Assembly (NCBI GenBank): GCA_014898415.1
Contig: RCTD01000013.1
Coordinates: 558,001-622,000, forward strand
Reading direction: 5' to 3'
Length of the DNA: 64,000 nt
Source: Stromatinia cepivora
Taxonomy: Eukaryota; Ascomycota; Leotiomycetes; Helotiales; Sclerotiniaceae
In this document: positions 49,471-60,624 of the stretch, piece after piece
Numbering within the stretch: the stretch's first letter is position 1
Layout: every line of letters begins with the position of its first letter
The notes under the pieces: model-generated
What the model was told of the DNA's origin: nothing
Seen by the model: only the letters and a program-made list of their open reading frames with translations
Database searches by the model: none
Position numbers and translations under genes: made by a program

Positions 49471-52400
49471 AAGAAAGGTATCTTATATACAAAAGATATT
49501 GAGTACAATATCAAATTCGGAAAAGGAATTGTATGATCGCAAGGAAATATCATTGTCCAAATATCAATTGGAATCATTATATTTTTCATTGTATTAATAA
49601 ATATTCCATTTCTTATATATATATAGGATATAGATTGCTTATATATTATATTCAATAATATATCAAATGTACTAAAGCAAAGTGACAAGATTATTTTTAT
49701 TATACGAAAATGGGGATACCCTTTTATACTTTTCGATTAAATAAAAAAGATGATGATATACTATTATTTAATAGAAACTGAATTTCGACAAATACATCGA
49801 AGATTCAGGTATCCCTTTATACAAAAACTTATCAATATACTCAATCATATAGAGTATACAAATATTGACTCTCAGATAATCAAGAAACTTAACAAAGTAT
49901 ATAAACATTATCAATTTTATACAAAATCCCTAGAACATTTCAAATTCATAATAAAAAATGATATCGAATTCAATTATTCAATCATTCTAGATATATTCTA
50001 TATTGAAGGAAAACCTGTTCTTTATATTATTGATGAAGCTATTGTATACAATGCTGCTGCGTTTATACAAAATATAAATACAAAGACAATTTGGAATACA
50101 ATTCGGAAATACTAGATCGATATATACCTTGACCTATTAGATCATATATTATACAATACAGGTACGAATTTTATATCGACCGAATTTCAACAAAAAGCGA
50201 AAGCTCTTCAAATCGATATTTATGAAGTCCCTATAAAAGCTTATAATGCAATTGATAAAGTCAAGAGATTTCATATATTCATACAATAATTGTACAAAAT
50301 ATTCAAGGAAGAATTAAAAGACAAGAATTTCGAAAAAAAAGCTATTTTATAGATAACAATCAAAATAATAAATGATATTATAGGATCAAATAGCTTCATT
50401 CTAATTCTTCTTGTATATAAAATATATCCCCGAATAATCTTGTATAATTTATCTTTCCAATCAATTGTAAAACGAATACAAATATACCAACAAATAATGA
50501 AAGAGATTCAAGAAATTCAAGCAAAATGTGTAATACAAGATTCATTTGATATTAGAAATAGTTTAGATATATATAAGATACTAAAATTGCCTTTGAATTC
50601 ATTAGTATAAGTATAAAAAGAAAAGAAAAAATAAACGAGATCCTATAGATTAATTACAATTACAAATCAAAATTGTATAATCGATCTCCTTTATAATCCT
50701 ACAGAATTTCGTATAATAATCGTCAAATTATTTTATAAGGATATATACAAAGAACCATTCCCAATAAAAAATTCACTTCCAATGACTCTTCCAAACCCAG
50801 AAAATCCATCACTTTCGGAAAACCCATCACCCCTAATAACCCCTTTTATTCCTTCAAATCAAGGTCAAGAGATAAGCAAATCTAAAAGGAAATGTATACA
50901 ATCTAGTATCAAGAAAGAAAGAATAGCCAATCTTGTATTTCGTATATTGATACAAATCGAAATCCCCAGAATATCATCTCCATAGAATATACAAGAAACA
51001 AATGATGAATATAATCAACTAATTGCTGTAATTCGAGATCATCAAAATCTATCAGAAGCATTCATTACAAAAAAGAAACAAGAAACACTGGATCTTACAA
51101 TTGATCTTTATACAAAAGGGATCATTACAATTGAAGAATAATCATTTGAAGTTTTGCAAATACAAAAAATCGATAGTTTAATTATAAAAGATATTTTCGA
51201 ATTCGTCAAGTACAATTCCTTTGTATATATTAAAAGATTGTTCAATTTATATCTTGTAAATAAAGTCAAGGAATGTACAACAAATTCTTTATACAAAAAG
51301 TCACATTTAATCATTCAAGTATATAATGATTCTGGAAAAGAAACAATATTGATACAAGTACTTACAATCCAAAGGTTAAGCCAGAGAATCATTATAGCTC
51401 TAACTCCAATATTAAAGCCAATAAATATCAAGCTTATAATATAAGATATTATATAAGTATATATATAATCAAAAACACCTTTGAATTATATTATACTAAC
51501 AAATTTACTAAAAAAACTTCAAGGTAAATATACAAAGAATACAATTATGATAATCAAAAAACCATTGTATAGTATCACAGAAGCAGGAATATATTGGTAG
51601 GCAATCTATTAGAAATATTATCAAAAAAGATTGAATATAATTATGTTGTTATATAACCCCTATTTGCTAATCTCGGATTCAAAGAATATATAATTCAGAA
51701 TTGTAGGAATGCAAATAGACGATATCCTTATTCTTATAAATGAATAATTCCTAAAACTAGAAAATAAAGAATTGATTGATGTAAATATCAAAGCTAAATC
51801 AAGAGAACATTTTACAAATGATATTTTGTTAATATTCAATGGATATATAATATAATATATAGAAAACGATTTTATGTTTATACAAAAAGGTTAAGGAAAG
51901 AAGATCGAAAAAATTAATAATTCAAAACAATATCGGAAACAAAGAATTAAAAGGGTATATATTATTACAATTTATCAATCAAAAGTATTATATGATTTAT
52001 TAACCATTACACAATATCAAGATCCATCAGACGAAAATATCAAATTGTTCAATAAAAGACTAAATTGATAGATAAAAAACTTTAATCAAAATCTTCGTTT
52101 TATTCCTTTTAAAAAAGATTATATAAAACTATTCGTTTTTATTGATGGATCCTTTATCAATAATAAGGATTTGAGCAATCAAATAAAATTTGTTATTTTG
52201 TTTATAAATGAAAATATATTAGATGAAAATATTTTCGAGATAAAAGATAATATCATTCATTATAATAGTACGAAAAGCAAGAGAATTATATGTAATATAT
52301 TAGCATCCGAAATATATAGAATAGTAATAAGAGTAGATATCAATCTTGTAATATGATCTATTTTACAAATTATTATCTTACAATTCGATATCCTTAATAT

Positions 52401-52650
52401 CCTAATCGTTGTATGTATTGATTTATATTTGTTGTATAAATACTTTGTTAAATTAGATACAACAAAAGAAAAAAGATTGATAATTAATATTATAATATTT
52501 CAATAATTATACAAACGAAAAGAATTAACAGAAATGAGATAGATCAATGAATTCGATAATATTGTTGATGTAATAACAAAAGCTAATTCTAATAATAGCT
52601 TAAAAAAGTTTATTGATACGAATACTCTCGAAGTATATATAGAGGGATAG
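49471..52650 (+). pseudogene. Copia-C pol: protease, integrase-like, reverse transcriptase, RNase H
   Basis: Protease remnant with IKFGKGI and PFLIYI.DID (about 49510-49650). Integrase-like region 49750-50580 (YTNIDSQIIKKLNKVYKHYQF, RPKRFHIFI-like, FYIEGKPVLYIIDEA). Linker with a Pro/Ser-rich piece at 50782-50985. Reverse transcriptase remnant MQIDDILIL near 51709-51735. RNase H at 52131-52625, with FVFIDGSFINNKDLSNQIKF, STKSKRI.CNILASEIY and CIDLYLLYKYFVKL blocks, ending ALKKFIDTN-like. Stops throughout. Confidence 0.75.
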
Positions 52651-52679
52651 ATAAAACAAGAAATTTGTATAAAGGTCGA

Positions 52680-53759
52680 TTAGATTTTTGTATGAATCAA
52701 AATTGATATAAGGATATAGTGTTAATCATTTTTATGTTTTATATTTTATTTTCAAAAATTACAAAAAGAAAACTTTTCATTCTAATTTCATTTTCTAAAT
52801 CAAAAGACAAAAACATTTAGATATTATATAAATCAATTAATAACAAGAAACTCCTTTGCAGAACTAGAACCAAGCAAAAAAAGCTTCTTTGTTAAAAAAG
52901 AAGAAATAGAACTTTAATCGAAAGAAATACAAAAAGAAGGAAATGGATTAAATCAATTAACAAAACTAGTATACAGATGATTTAAGTATATACAACGAAT
53001 TCTATAATTGTGTTATTTACAATTCTTACAATTATTCCTGAAATACTCTTTTATACGATAGTATTTAAGGAAAGGAGTCAACCCTTGATAATGATATTCT
53101 TTATAAGATCCTTTAATCAAAATATTCTGATTTTATATTAAAAAACTATTAATATATAAAGTATATATCGATTATATTTGAACAAATGTAATACGATTTT
53201 ATATAAATAAAATAGAATGTCCTGGTATGACTAAAACAACGAATTAAAGAGTATTATAATAATAGGGAGTAAACTCCTTACCATTAATCGGGAGAATAGA
53301 ATTTTGATTTGGTTGGGTTAAAGCATTTGCAGTATTGTATAATTGAAGAGCTTTATTGTATAAAGAATCAATATGTTATAAATAATACAAACTTTATAGT
53401 AAATACAGAGTAAGATTTCAATACAATCAATTGCCCTGTAGTCGATATGAAATATACATTTTCGGGAGTTCGGCAAATATAATCTTCAATAATTTTATAG
53501 CCATTAGTACAATCCCGAAATCAGAAATATCGATTGAACCGATCAAGAGATATATACAGGATAAAAAGTTTCTGTTTCGATGAAATTGAAGAACACAAAT
53601 ATTGAATGTTTGATTGATTTAAGGAAAGAATTCATTATATTTGTTTGAATAGAAAATAAATATAAGGATCGGATTAAGCAATTAAATAATTATCTATGTT
53701 CCAATAATCAATCTGATTTGTATGTATGGTACTTCGTACGAAAAAGAAAGTTAAGTTTG
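52680..53759 (+). other. Copia-C 3' untranslated interval
   Basis: About 1.1 kb between the end of pol and the 3' LTR without a recognisable frame. A minus frame at 53674-54090 crosses the LTR boundary and is a shadow. Confidence 0.5.
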
Positions 53760-53945
53760 TATTGGAATATATGATTAACGAAATATATGACATTATTATA
53801 TATTTCCCCCATATCGTAAATGGGATGGCAGTGTCTATATAGATTAATAGAATCTTGTTATACAAAAGGATTAGATAGAATAATAGAACCATCTTTACCC
53901 TATACACGTTTTGTGTATACACCCCCTTACGAAGTCTGTCCAACA

Positions 53946-55047
53946 AAAATTTAGCAAATCTATATTTATATATATCCAAAAACCATAATATAATATTATT
54001 GGTATATATCGACGATATTATTATTGCATTATATATATTATTACAAATCATTTGATTCAATAAAAAGCTATCAATTTGTTTTAATATCAAGAATTTAAAG
54101 AAGATTAATAAAATCCTAAATATTAAGATTATTCATAATAGAAAAATGTATATATTAATTATGGATCAAGAAGAATATTTCGATATTATACTAACCAAAT
54201 ACAATATTATATATAAACAACACTAAACCAAGAAACTATTAATAGTAAATTATATCTATTTCCAATCAACAATTAATAATAATAAACTAATAGATATAAA
54301 CAAATATCAATAACGAATAGGAAATATAATTCATTCAATAATATATATTCAATCAAATATAATATTTTCAATTGGAAGACTTTCACAATTTATAACAAAA
54401 CCAGTAAAATATTATATTATAGCTTTGAAGAATCTAATATAATATCTACAATCAACAATCAAACAAAAGCTATAATTCGGGTCAAAAAAAGTATAATCTG
54501 ATATCTACAAAGAATATAATATATTTGATAATACAATAAAAATATATACAAATACAGATTAAACTAATAACAAACATAACCGAAAAAGTATTTCAAAGAA
54601 AATTATGATATTCTATAGAAACCTTATATCGTAGATTAACAAGAAACAAATATCTATAACTACTTTTAATACAAAATCAAAATATATTATAATAACAATA
54701 TTCATCAAACAAAAAAGATAGATTATATAAATACTCAAAGATCTATTCAGATCAAATTATATTGAAAAGAACAAAAATATAATTCAAATACTTAATAATA
54801 ATCAAAATACTTTAACTTTAATCAAGAACCCATATTTATACAAATAATCCAAATATATAAATATCAATTATCATTTCATTAAGGACTTAACAAAAAAAAA
54901 GAAAATCGCTATTAATTATATCAATATATACAATATAATTGCCAACAAAATAATGAAGCTTTATACAAGGATTGCTTTCGAAAAATTCAAGAAAATATTA
55001 AGATTAATAATCTAAAAGAATCGAATAGGATATCCTCAATAAAAGAG
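53946..55047 (+). pseudogene. Copia-B pol, second part: reverse transcriptase active site and RNase H
   Basis: Resumes in register after Copia-C. LLVYIDDIIIA (53997-54029) keeps the YxDD-type catalytic pair. RNase H follows with YTNTD then TAA where DW is expected (near 54550-54562), and a final NYHFIKDLTKK, YNIIANKIMKLYTRIAFEKF segment equivalent to the end of Copia polyproteins. Confidence 0.82.
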
Positions 55048-55218
55048 TATTGGAAATAAAGCCATCATAAAATTAAAATTGAAATCATATAATCACAATA
55101 ATATACAGACCATATTTAGGGATAATCTCAATTCTATTTCTACTAGAATTATAAATCCTTAGTTCAACCTACATAATTAACAATATTACTACTTCCTGCA
55201 CCAAAACTTAACATATAA

Positions 55219-56729
55219 TTCATTATTAATAGTTTTTTGATTTGATGTTGTTTATATATAATATTATATTTAGTTAATATAGTATTAAAATATTTTTCTT
55301 AATTTATAATTAATATATATACTTTTTTATTATAAATGATCCTAATATTTAGAATCTTATTAATCTTTTTTAGATTTTTGATATTAAAATGGATTGATAA
55401 TTTTTCATCGAATCAAATGATTTGTAATGATATGTATAATGCAATAACGATATCGTCGATATATATTAATAATATTATATTACGATCTTTGAATATATAC
55501 AAATATAGATTTACTAAACTTTATATAAAGTTTATATTTAAAAGTTCTTTCTTCAATAGTAAATTCTAATTCCTTTTAGTTTGTTTTAAACTATATAGAT
55601 TTTAAAGGATTTATAATATATATCTCTTTTCGATTTTGATATTTTGGGATAATTTAAGATAGATCTTTTCTTTCAAGTATGATTCAATAAAGGCGTTTTT
55701 GATATCGAAATATAAGTATTTTAAATTTTCTTTTGTAATAATAATTAAGAATAATCTGAATATATTTAATTTCATTATTGATATGAATATTTCGTTATAA
55801 TCTTTTCTTAATACTTAATTGAATTTTCGAATTATTAATCTTGCCTTGAATTGTTCTATTTTGTTATTCTTTATTTTAATTGTAAATATTCATTTTGTTG
55901 AAATCAGATTACTTTTTTTAAGGAATATATATTCTTCTTAAATATTATTTTGAATTAAAGATATAATTTCCTTTTAAATAATTTCCTTTCATTTTTTAAA
56001 GTATTTTCGATTCGATATTGCTTCTTTATAAATTTTTGATATTTTGATTCTCAGAATTTCTTTGGTTGGATATACTATATCTTTCGTATTATTTATATCT
56101 ATCAACAAAATTACAAAATCTGAAATGATTTTATTTTTAATATAAGGATTTATTTTATAAATAATTGGGATTGTAATTATAATATATTTTATACTTTCTT
56201 GAATTTTGGTTTGTATAAATATTGCAATTAATACTTTTATAATTTTACTTTTCTGTTCTTTTTCAGGATTTTGTTTTATATCTCTTTTCCGTTTTCGTAT
56301 TAAATATTTTAGGGATTTGTTTTTAAGGTTTATTATATCCTTTTGTTCAATTTCAAATAATTATAGATTTATTTTGTTTTTTGATTTTATTGAAATAAAT
56401 TTGTTAATAAAATTTAAGATAATCTTAAATTTTGTTTTCGGTATAGATTCAGGATCTACAAAAGTTGATTTTTGGATTGAAATTTTTAAAATGATGAATT
56501 CGATATTTGAAGTATTTTTGGAAGAAGATTCTTGATTTATCTTTTGGATATTATTATTTTTATTTTTATTGTATATTAGTATTGATATATCTAATTTACT
56601 TGGTTTCAATTCGATAATTAGGGTGCTTAATATAATTATTGAATTCAATATAATATCTACTGGAAAGAATACTTGGAATAAAGGTAATATAAGTATTGTA
56701 TTTAATATTGAAAATAAAGAAAATATTTT
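55219..56729 (-). pseudogene. Copia-B' pol segment (reverse transcriptase to linker)
   Basis: Minus-strand equivalent of 45.9-47.1 kb plus 53.9-54.1 kb of Copia-B. The open linker frame 56361-56648 matches the Copia-B linker (VELKPGKLDISISIYNK, FVDPESIPK). The reverse transcriptase part is stop-ridden. It ends at the ATTTT target of Copia-A1. Confidence 0.75.
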
Positions 56730-57258
56730 TATAAGAATTTCTAATAAGTTTATTAAATCACTTAATAATATTAACCGAACCGATGGTTATATGATCACGT
56801 GATATATTAATAATATAATTTAATATTATTAAATTTTATTATTATATGAAATCTCGATCATATATCATATTAGAATGATTTATAATGGAATAGAATGTGA
56901 TGGAAGTGTATAGAACTTTCTTATTTCTAAGGTTAAATATTATTGGTTACTATTTCATTTCATTATATAAAATGATTCTATAAGATTCGATTTAAATCGA
57001 TCTTATTTATAATCATAGAATATTATAGAATTTCATAGAATCTTATCAAATACTATAAATAAGAAGATTTTCTTCAAAGAATTCTTCTGAAAAACAAGCA
57101 AAATAAATTCAATATTCAATACACTCATATTTTGACTTCAACCATTATATATTCGATTACCCTTTTAAGCTATATAACTAAGTCTTCCACTATAATAATA
57201 GTGAATAGTATTATTACTATATTAGTCATTATTATTAACCTATCAACCTCCTCCAAGA
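56730..57258 (+). repeat. Copia-A1 5' LTR
   Basis: 529 bp; contains CACGTG inside TGATCACGTGATA (56796-56801) and several AT-rich near-palindromes downstream of it. Confidence 0.93.
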
Positions 57259-57276
57259 GGTTATGAGCCCGGCTAG
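57259..57276 (+). other. Copia-A1 primer-binding site (half-tRNA, initiator tRNA-Met)
   Basis: GGTTATGAGCCCGGCTAG begins on the first base after the 5' LTR. Its complement contains GGGCTCATAACC, i.e. the CAU anticodon and adjoining stem of initiator tRNA-Met, as in Drosophila copia, where a tRNA half primes synthesis. Confidence 0.8.
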
Positions 57277-57504
57277 TTAAATAACTAGCTTAAAAAGGGT
57301 ATTGGCTTGATTTAAAGCTATAATATTATAGCTATTAAGCCGTCGAATATAATTATATCAATATAATATCGATATTATATTGAAATACCATCGAAAATAA
57401 ACCCTGAGGCCTGCGTCCCTGAAGCTAAACCTAATTGAGCGAATAAAATTAGGTCCCTAGACGATATATTTAAGCTATACGCTACCCATAGCGGGTGATA
57501 TATC
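57272..57504 (+). promoter_or_regulatory. Structured leader of Copia-A1 (candidate packaging/dimerisation region)
   Basis: Within 233 bp: an 8-bp-arm inverted repeat GCTAGTTA/TAACTAGC (57272-57289) overlapping the primer site; a perfect 18-bp palindrome AGCTATAATATTATAGCT (57316-57333); a perfect 26-bp palindrome (57358-57383, centred on ATCGAT); and a two-level hairpin with outer arms GATATAT/ATATATC and inner CGCTA-CCCA-TAGCG (57463-57504). Location between primer site and gag is where retroelement RNAs carry dimerisation and packaging signals. Confidence 0.5.
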
Positions 57505-57736
57505 AATTTCTTCATACCAAGGTGCCCTAGCTTGATTAGGCTTTATTTTATACAGTTTAAAATAAAGATCTAATTTAAGAGGTGGCTGGTTTATAATTCT
57601 TAATCGAATTAATTTCGATATCAATTCGAATCATAATCGAAATTCATTCAAAATTTTAATACTAAATTCATCAAAAATTAGTATTAATTTTATATCAGAT
57701 TAAAAGTCCATATAGCTTACATATAAAGGCTTAAAA

Positions 57737-59782
57737 ATGGCTTCCGGTATAAATTTTAAAGGAGAACCCTTGAAAGGGAGGTCCAATTATATTGAATGGA
57801 TAACTAAGGCTAAATTATACCTTGAAATTAATGGTTTTATGCCTTATATCGATGGTTCCGAAACTCCTCCAAATAAATCATTATATATTAATGAAAAAGG
57901 AGAACCTTATAGCCCTGAATTAGCTATTAGATTTAATGAAAGAACCTCTGAATATCTTCGAAATGAAAAGAGGGCTTTAGGAGCTATTAAATCTATAATT
58001 AGCTTCGAATTAGTCGAAAGATTTAAAGATAAAAATTCGGCTAAAACCCTTTGGGAATCTATTAATAAAATATTTGGAGAATCATCCTTAGAATTAATGG
58101 GGAGATATCTAAATAAATTAATAGAATCTAATTATAATAGTTCTGATGGAATGGATGAATATACTAATTCTATCCAATCGTCATATAACTATTTAAAATC
58201 GATGAAATACGAAATTCCGAAGGCCTTTATTGCATGGTTCCTTTTTAGAGGCCTACCTAGTTCATTCGATGGTTTTGCCTCTCGAAAATACGAAGAATTA
58301 GCTAAAGAATTAGCTAATAATAATAATATTGATTTAGATAATTTATTTTCTGAATTAATATCCGAAGAGGCTAGAATGAAATCTAATATAGATCTCAACG
58401 CAAATAAGGCTAGTTTTAAAAATAATAATAATAAAACTCCTTATTGTAGTCATTGCCGGAAGAAGGGTCATTTAGAATCTAAATGCTTTATTAAATACCC
58501 TGAATTAAAGAATAATAAGGGTAATAATAATAAGCAATCCAATTCTGATTCGAATAATAATTCGAATAAAAAGAACCCTCTTTCAAACAAGCAATTAATG
58601 ACTGTAAATCATAATATTCGACTAGCTAATTCAGTCAATATTTCGAAATACAAATTCATATTAGATTCAGGAGCTACAGAACATTATTGCCCTAATAAGG
58701 AATGGTTTATTAATTATAAACCATTGAAAAATCAATATATCACTATAGCCAATGGTGAAAATACTTCAATCGAAGGAATAGGTGATATTCCAATTATTAT
58801 TAATAATAATTCAGAAGTTATTATTCAAGGGGTATATTATATACCAAAATTAGCTACAACTATAATTAGCTCAAATAAAATAGCTACTAAGGGCTGGGCT
58901 AGTCATATTATACCACCAGGAAATAAAATCAATCTAATCCATAAAAGGTATAATATTAAAACTACAGCTCCTTGGATCAATAATGCTTATTATTTAGATT
59001 TTAAAATAAATTCTAAATATATCAAAAGCATTGAAAATAACTCTGAATCTGAAAAATCAGAGCTATTAGCCAATAAAATCGATTTAAACCTAATGCACAA
59101 AAGATTAGGTCACATTAATAAGGATCGTTTAATTAAATCCTTGAATATTAAATCAGAAAATAATATATCTGATTTAAATATATGCGAATCAGGCAAATTC
59201 GGCAAATTCCATCAAATAATAAGTCGAAAACCCTCTGATATTCCCGATATATCGAATAAATTCGAAAAATTCAGTCTAAATATTCAAGGGAATTTAAAAT
59301 ATTCCGATGAATATAAAAATCAGGATTTAAATATTTTGGAAGAAGAAAGCCCTGATTTCGAACCTATTAATACCATAAATGAAGAAGAAGAAAATTCAAC
59401 TTCAATTATAGTACAAAACCCAATTCCCGAAGAGAGAATAGTCGAATCAGGACGCTCAAATAATGAAATCGAGGAAGGAACCCCTGAAAAACCTGAAATT
59501 CGAACCTCTAAACGAATTAGAGGGTTAAAACCTGAAAATAAAGGACTTTCATATGATCATAATGGAGTATCATATTATGGCCTAGCTCTTTCTGGGTATT
59601 TTAATTCGATTAATAAGGGGGTACAATTCGAAATCGACGATGAAAATTCGAAAAACCTTCAATTAACTTTCGATACTCAGCTTAAAAATAATAATAAAAT
59701 TATTATTAAAAAGCCTGATCATATATTAATCGAACCAAAATCCTATAAAGAAGCAATTAGCTCACCGGATAAAGAATATTGA
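57737..59782 (+). CDS. Copia-A1 Gag-protease polyprotein (681 aa), integrase core deleted
   Basis: ATG 57737 to TGA 59780-59782, no internal stop. Residues of about 1-220: UBN2-type Gag (NYIEWITKAKLYL, ..TLWESINKIFGE). Zinc knuckle Cys237-X2-Cys240-X4-His245-X4-Cys250. Copia protease with the FILDSGATEHYC motif, catalytic Asp310. Gag-pre-integrase motif HKRLGHIN (His454), up to a CESGKFGKF block near residue 485. The integrase core with its D,D,E residues is then missing: the frame jumps to the acidic linker (NILEEESPDFEPI...). It ends EAISSPDKEY, where the stop TGA stands in place of the Trp that opens Copia reverse transcriptases. So Gag particles and protease could be made, but not replication enzymes. 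Codons are AT-rich but undamaged. Confidence 0.88.
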   Translation: MASGINFKGEPLKGRSNYIEWITKAKLYLEINGFMPYIDGSETPPNKSLYINEKGEPYSPELAIRFNERTSEYLRNEKRALGAIKSIISFELVERFKDKNSAKTLWESINKIFGESSLELMGRYLNKLIESNYNSSDGMDEYTNSIQSSYNYLKSMKYEIPKAFIAWFLFRGLPSSFDGFASRKYEELAKELANNNNIDLDNLFSELISEEARMKSNIDLNANKASFKNNNNKTPYCSHCRKKGHLESKCFIKYPELKNNKGNNNKQSNSDSNNNSNKKNPLSNKQLMTVNHNIRLANSVNISKYKFILDSGATEHYCPNKEWFINYKPLKNQYITIANGENTSIEGIGDIPIIINNNSEVIIQGVYYIPKLATTIISSNKIATKGWASHIIPPGNKINLIHKRYNIKTTAPWINNAYYLDFKINSKYIKSIENNSESEKSELLANKIDLNLMHKRLGHINKDRLIKSLNIKSENNISDLNICESGKFGKFHQIISRKPSDIPDISNKFEKFSLNIQGNLKYSDEYKNQDLNILEEESPDFEPINTINEEEENSTSIIVQNPIPEERIVESGRSNNEIEEGTPEKPEIRTSKRIRGLKPENKGLSYDHNGVSYYGLALSGYFNSINKGVQFEIDDENSKNLQLTFDTQLKNNNKIIIKKPDHILIEPKSYKEAISSPDKEY

Positions 59783-60080
59783 TTAAAAGCTATGGATTAT
59801 GAAATAAATACCCTTGAACTGAATAAAACCTGGGATATTATTAATAATCCTAATAATAATAAAACCCTCAAAACTAGATGGGTTTATAAAATAAAGGATT
59901 TAGGCGATTTTATTGAATTCAAAGCATATTATAAATTCAGACGATCTAAATCTGATTTATACATCAACTAATGATCAAGAAGCCGATGGCCTTACTAAGC
60001 CATTAGCTCGAATTAAATTAATCGAATTTTTAAAACAGATTAATTTATATTGATATTATTAAAATATTTAATATACTTAT
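59783..60080 (+). pseudogene. Remnant of reverse transcriptase start and RNase H end in Copia-A1
   Basis: After the TGA the frame continues LKAMDYEINTLELNKTWDII and TRWVYKIKDLGD, the N-terminal Copia reverse transcriptase block. A deletion joint follows, then a frame with STNDQEADGLTKPLARIK, the typical last residues of a Copia polyprotein. About 1.5 kb of pol expected between them is absent. Confidence 0.8.
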
Positions 60081-60090
60081 TAAGGGGGTG

Positions 60091-60619
60091 TATAAGAATT
60101 TCTAATAAGTTTATTAAATCACTTAATAATATTAACCGAACCGATGGTTATATGATCACGTGATATATTAATAATATAATTTAATATTATTAAATTTTAT
60201 TATTATATGAAATCTCGATCATATATCATATTAGAATGATTTATAATGGAATAGAATGTGATGGAAGTGTATAGAACTTTCTTATTTCTAAGGTTAAATA
60301 TTATTGGTTACTATTTCATTTCATTATATAAAATGATTCTATAAGATTCGATTTAAATCGATCTTATTTATAATCATAGAATATTATAGAATTTCATAGA
60401 ATCTTATCAAATACTATAAATAAGAAGATTTTCTTCAAAGAATTCTTCTGAAAAACAAGCAAAATAAATTCAATATTCAATACACTCATATTTTGACTTC
60501 AACCATTATATATTCGATTACCCTTTTAAGCTATATAACTAAGTCTTCCACTATAATAATAGTGAATAGTATTATTACTATATTAGTCATTATTATTAAC
60601 CTATCAACCTCCTCCAAGA
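60091..60619 (+). repeat. Copia-A1 3' LTR
   Basis: 529 bp, reads identical to the 5' LTR; CACGTG at 60157-60162. Preceded directly by the polypurine tract. Confidence 0.93.
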
Positions 60620-60624
60620 ATTTT

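Larger units (their letters stand above)
47118..53945 (+). mobile_element. Copia-C, complete 6.8-kb element inserted in Copia-B
   Basis: 186-bp LTRs at 47118-47303 and 53760-53945, original ends TG...CCAACA, exact duplication AAAAT (47113-47117 and 53946-53950). The LTRs differ almost only by C/T and G/A transitions, with the damage mosaic between the two. The interior encodes a Gag-Pol of the fungal Copia-like clade in which the reverse transcriptase motif reads (L/M)QTDDT-like instead of YVDD. Confidence 0.92.
42903..55213 (+). mobile_element. Copia-B, complete element split by Copia-C
   Basis: 166-bp LTRs at 42903-43068 and 55048-55213, exact duplication TATAA (42898-42902 and 55214-55218). 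Without the Copia-C insert and one copy of its duplication it is about 5.5 kb. Gag, protease, integrase, linker, reverse transcriptase and RNase H remnants occur in Ty1/Copia order on the plus strand, followed by a RIP-degraded polypurine tract (AATAAAAGAGTA) before the 3' LTR. Confidence 0.92.
56730..60619 (+). mobile_element. Copia-A1, young internally deleted element (3890 bp) inserted in B'
   Basis: Two 529-bp LTRs, 56730-57258 and 60091-60619, that I could not tell apart by reading, flanked by an exact ATTTT duplication (56725-56729 and 60620-60624). Between them: a tRNA-Met-type primer site, a structured leader of about 480 bp, a 681-codon Gag-protease frame, short remnants of the start of reverse transcriptase and the very end of RNase H, and a polypurine tract TAAGGGGGTG (60081-60090). 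Integrase core, reverse transcriptase and RNase H bodies are deleted. LTR ends are TATAAG...CCAAGA, not the usual TG...CA. Confidence 0.93.

Noticed and set aside
56206..56802. Plus-strand frames (109 and 77 codons) left of Copia-A1
   Set aside because: They are the reverse strand of the B' linker and pol. The second crosses the LTR boundary of Copia-A1, so it cannot be a native gene.
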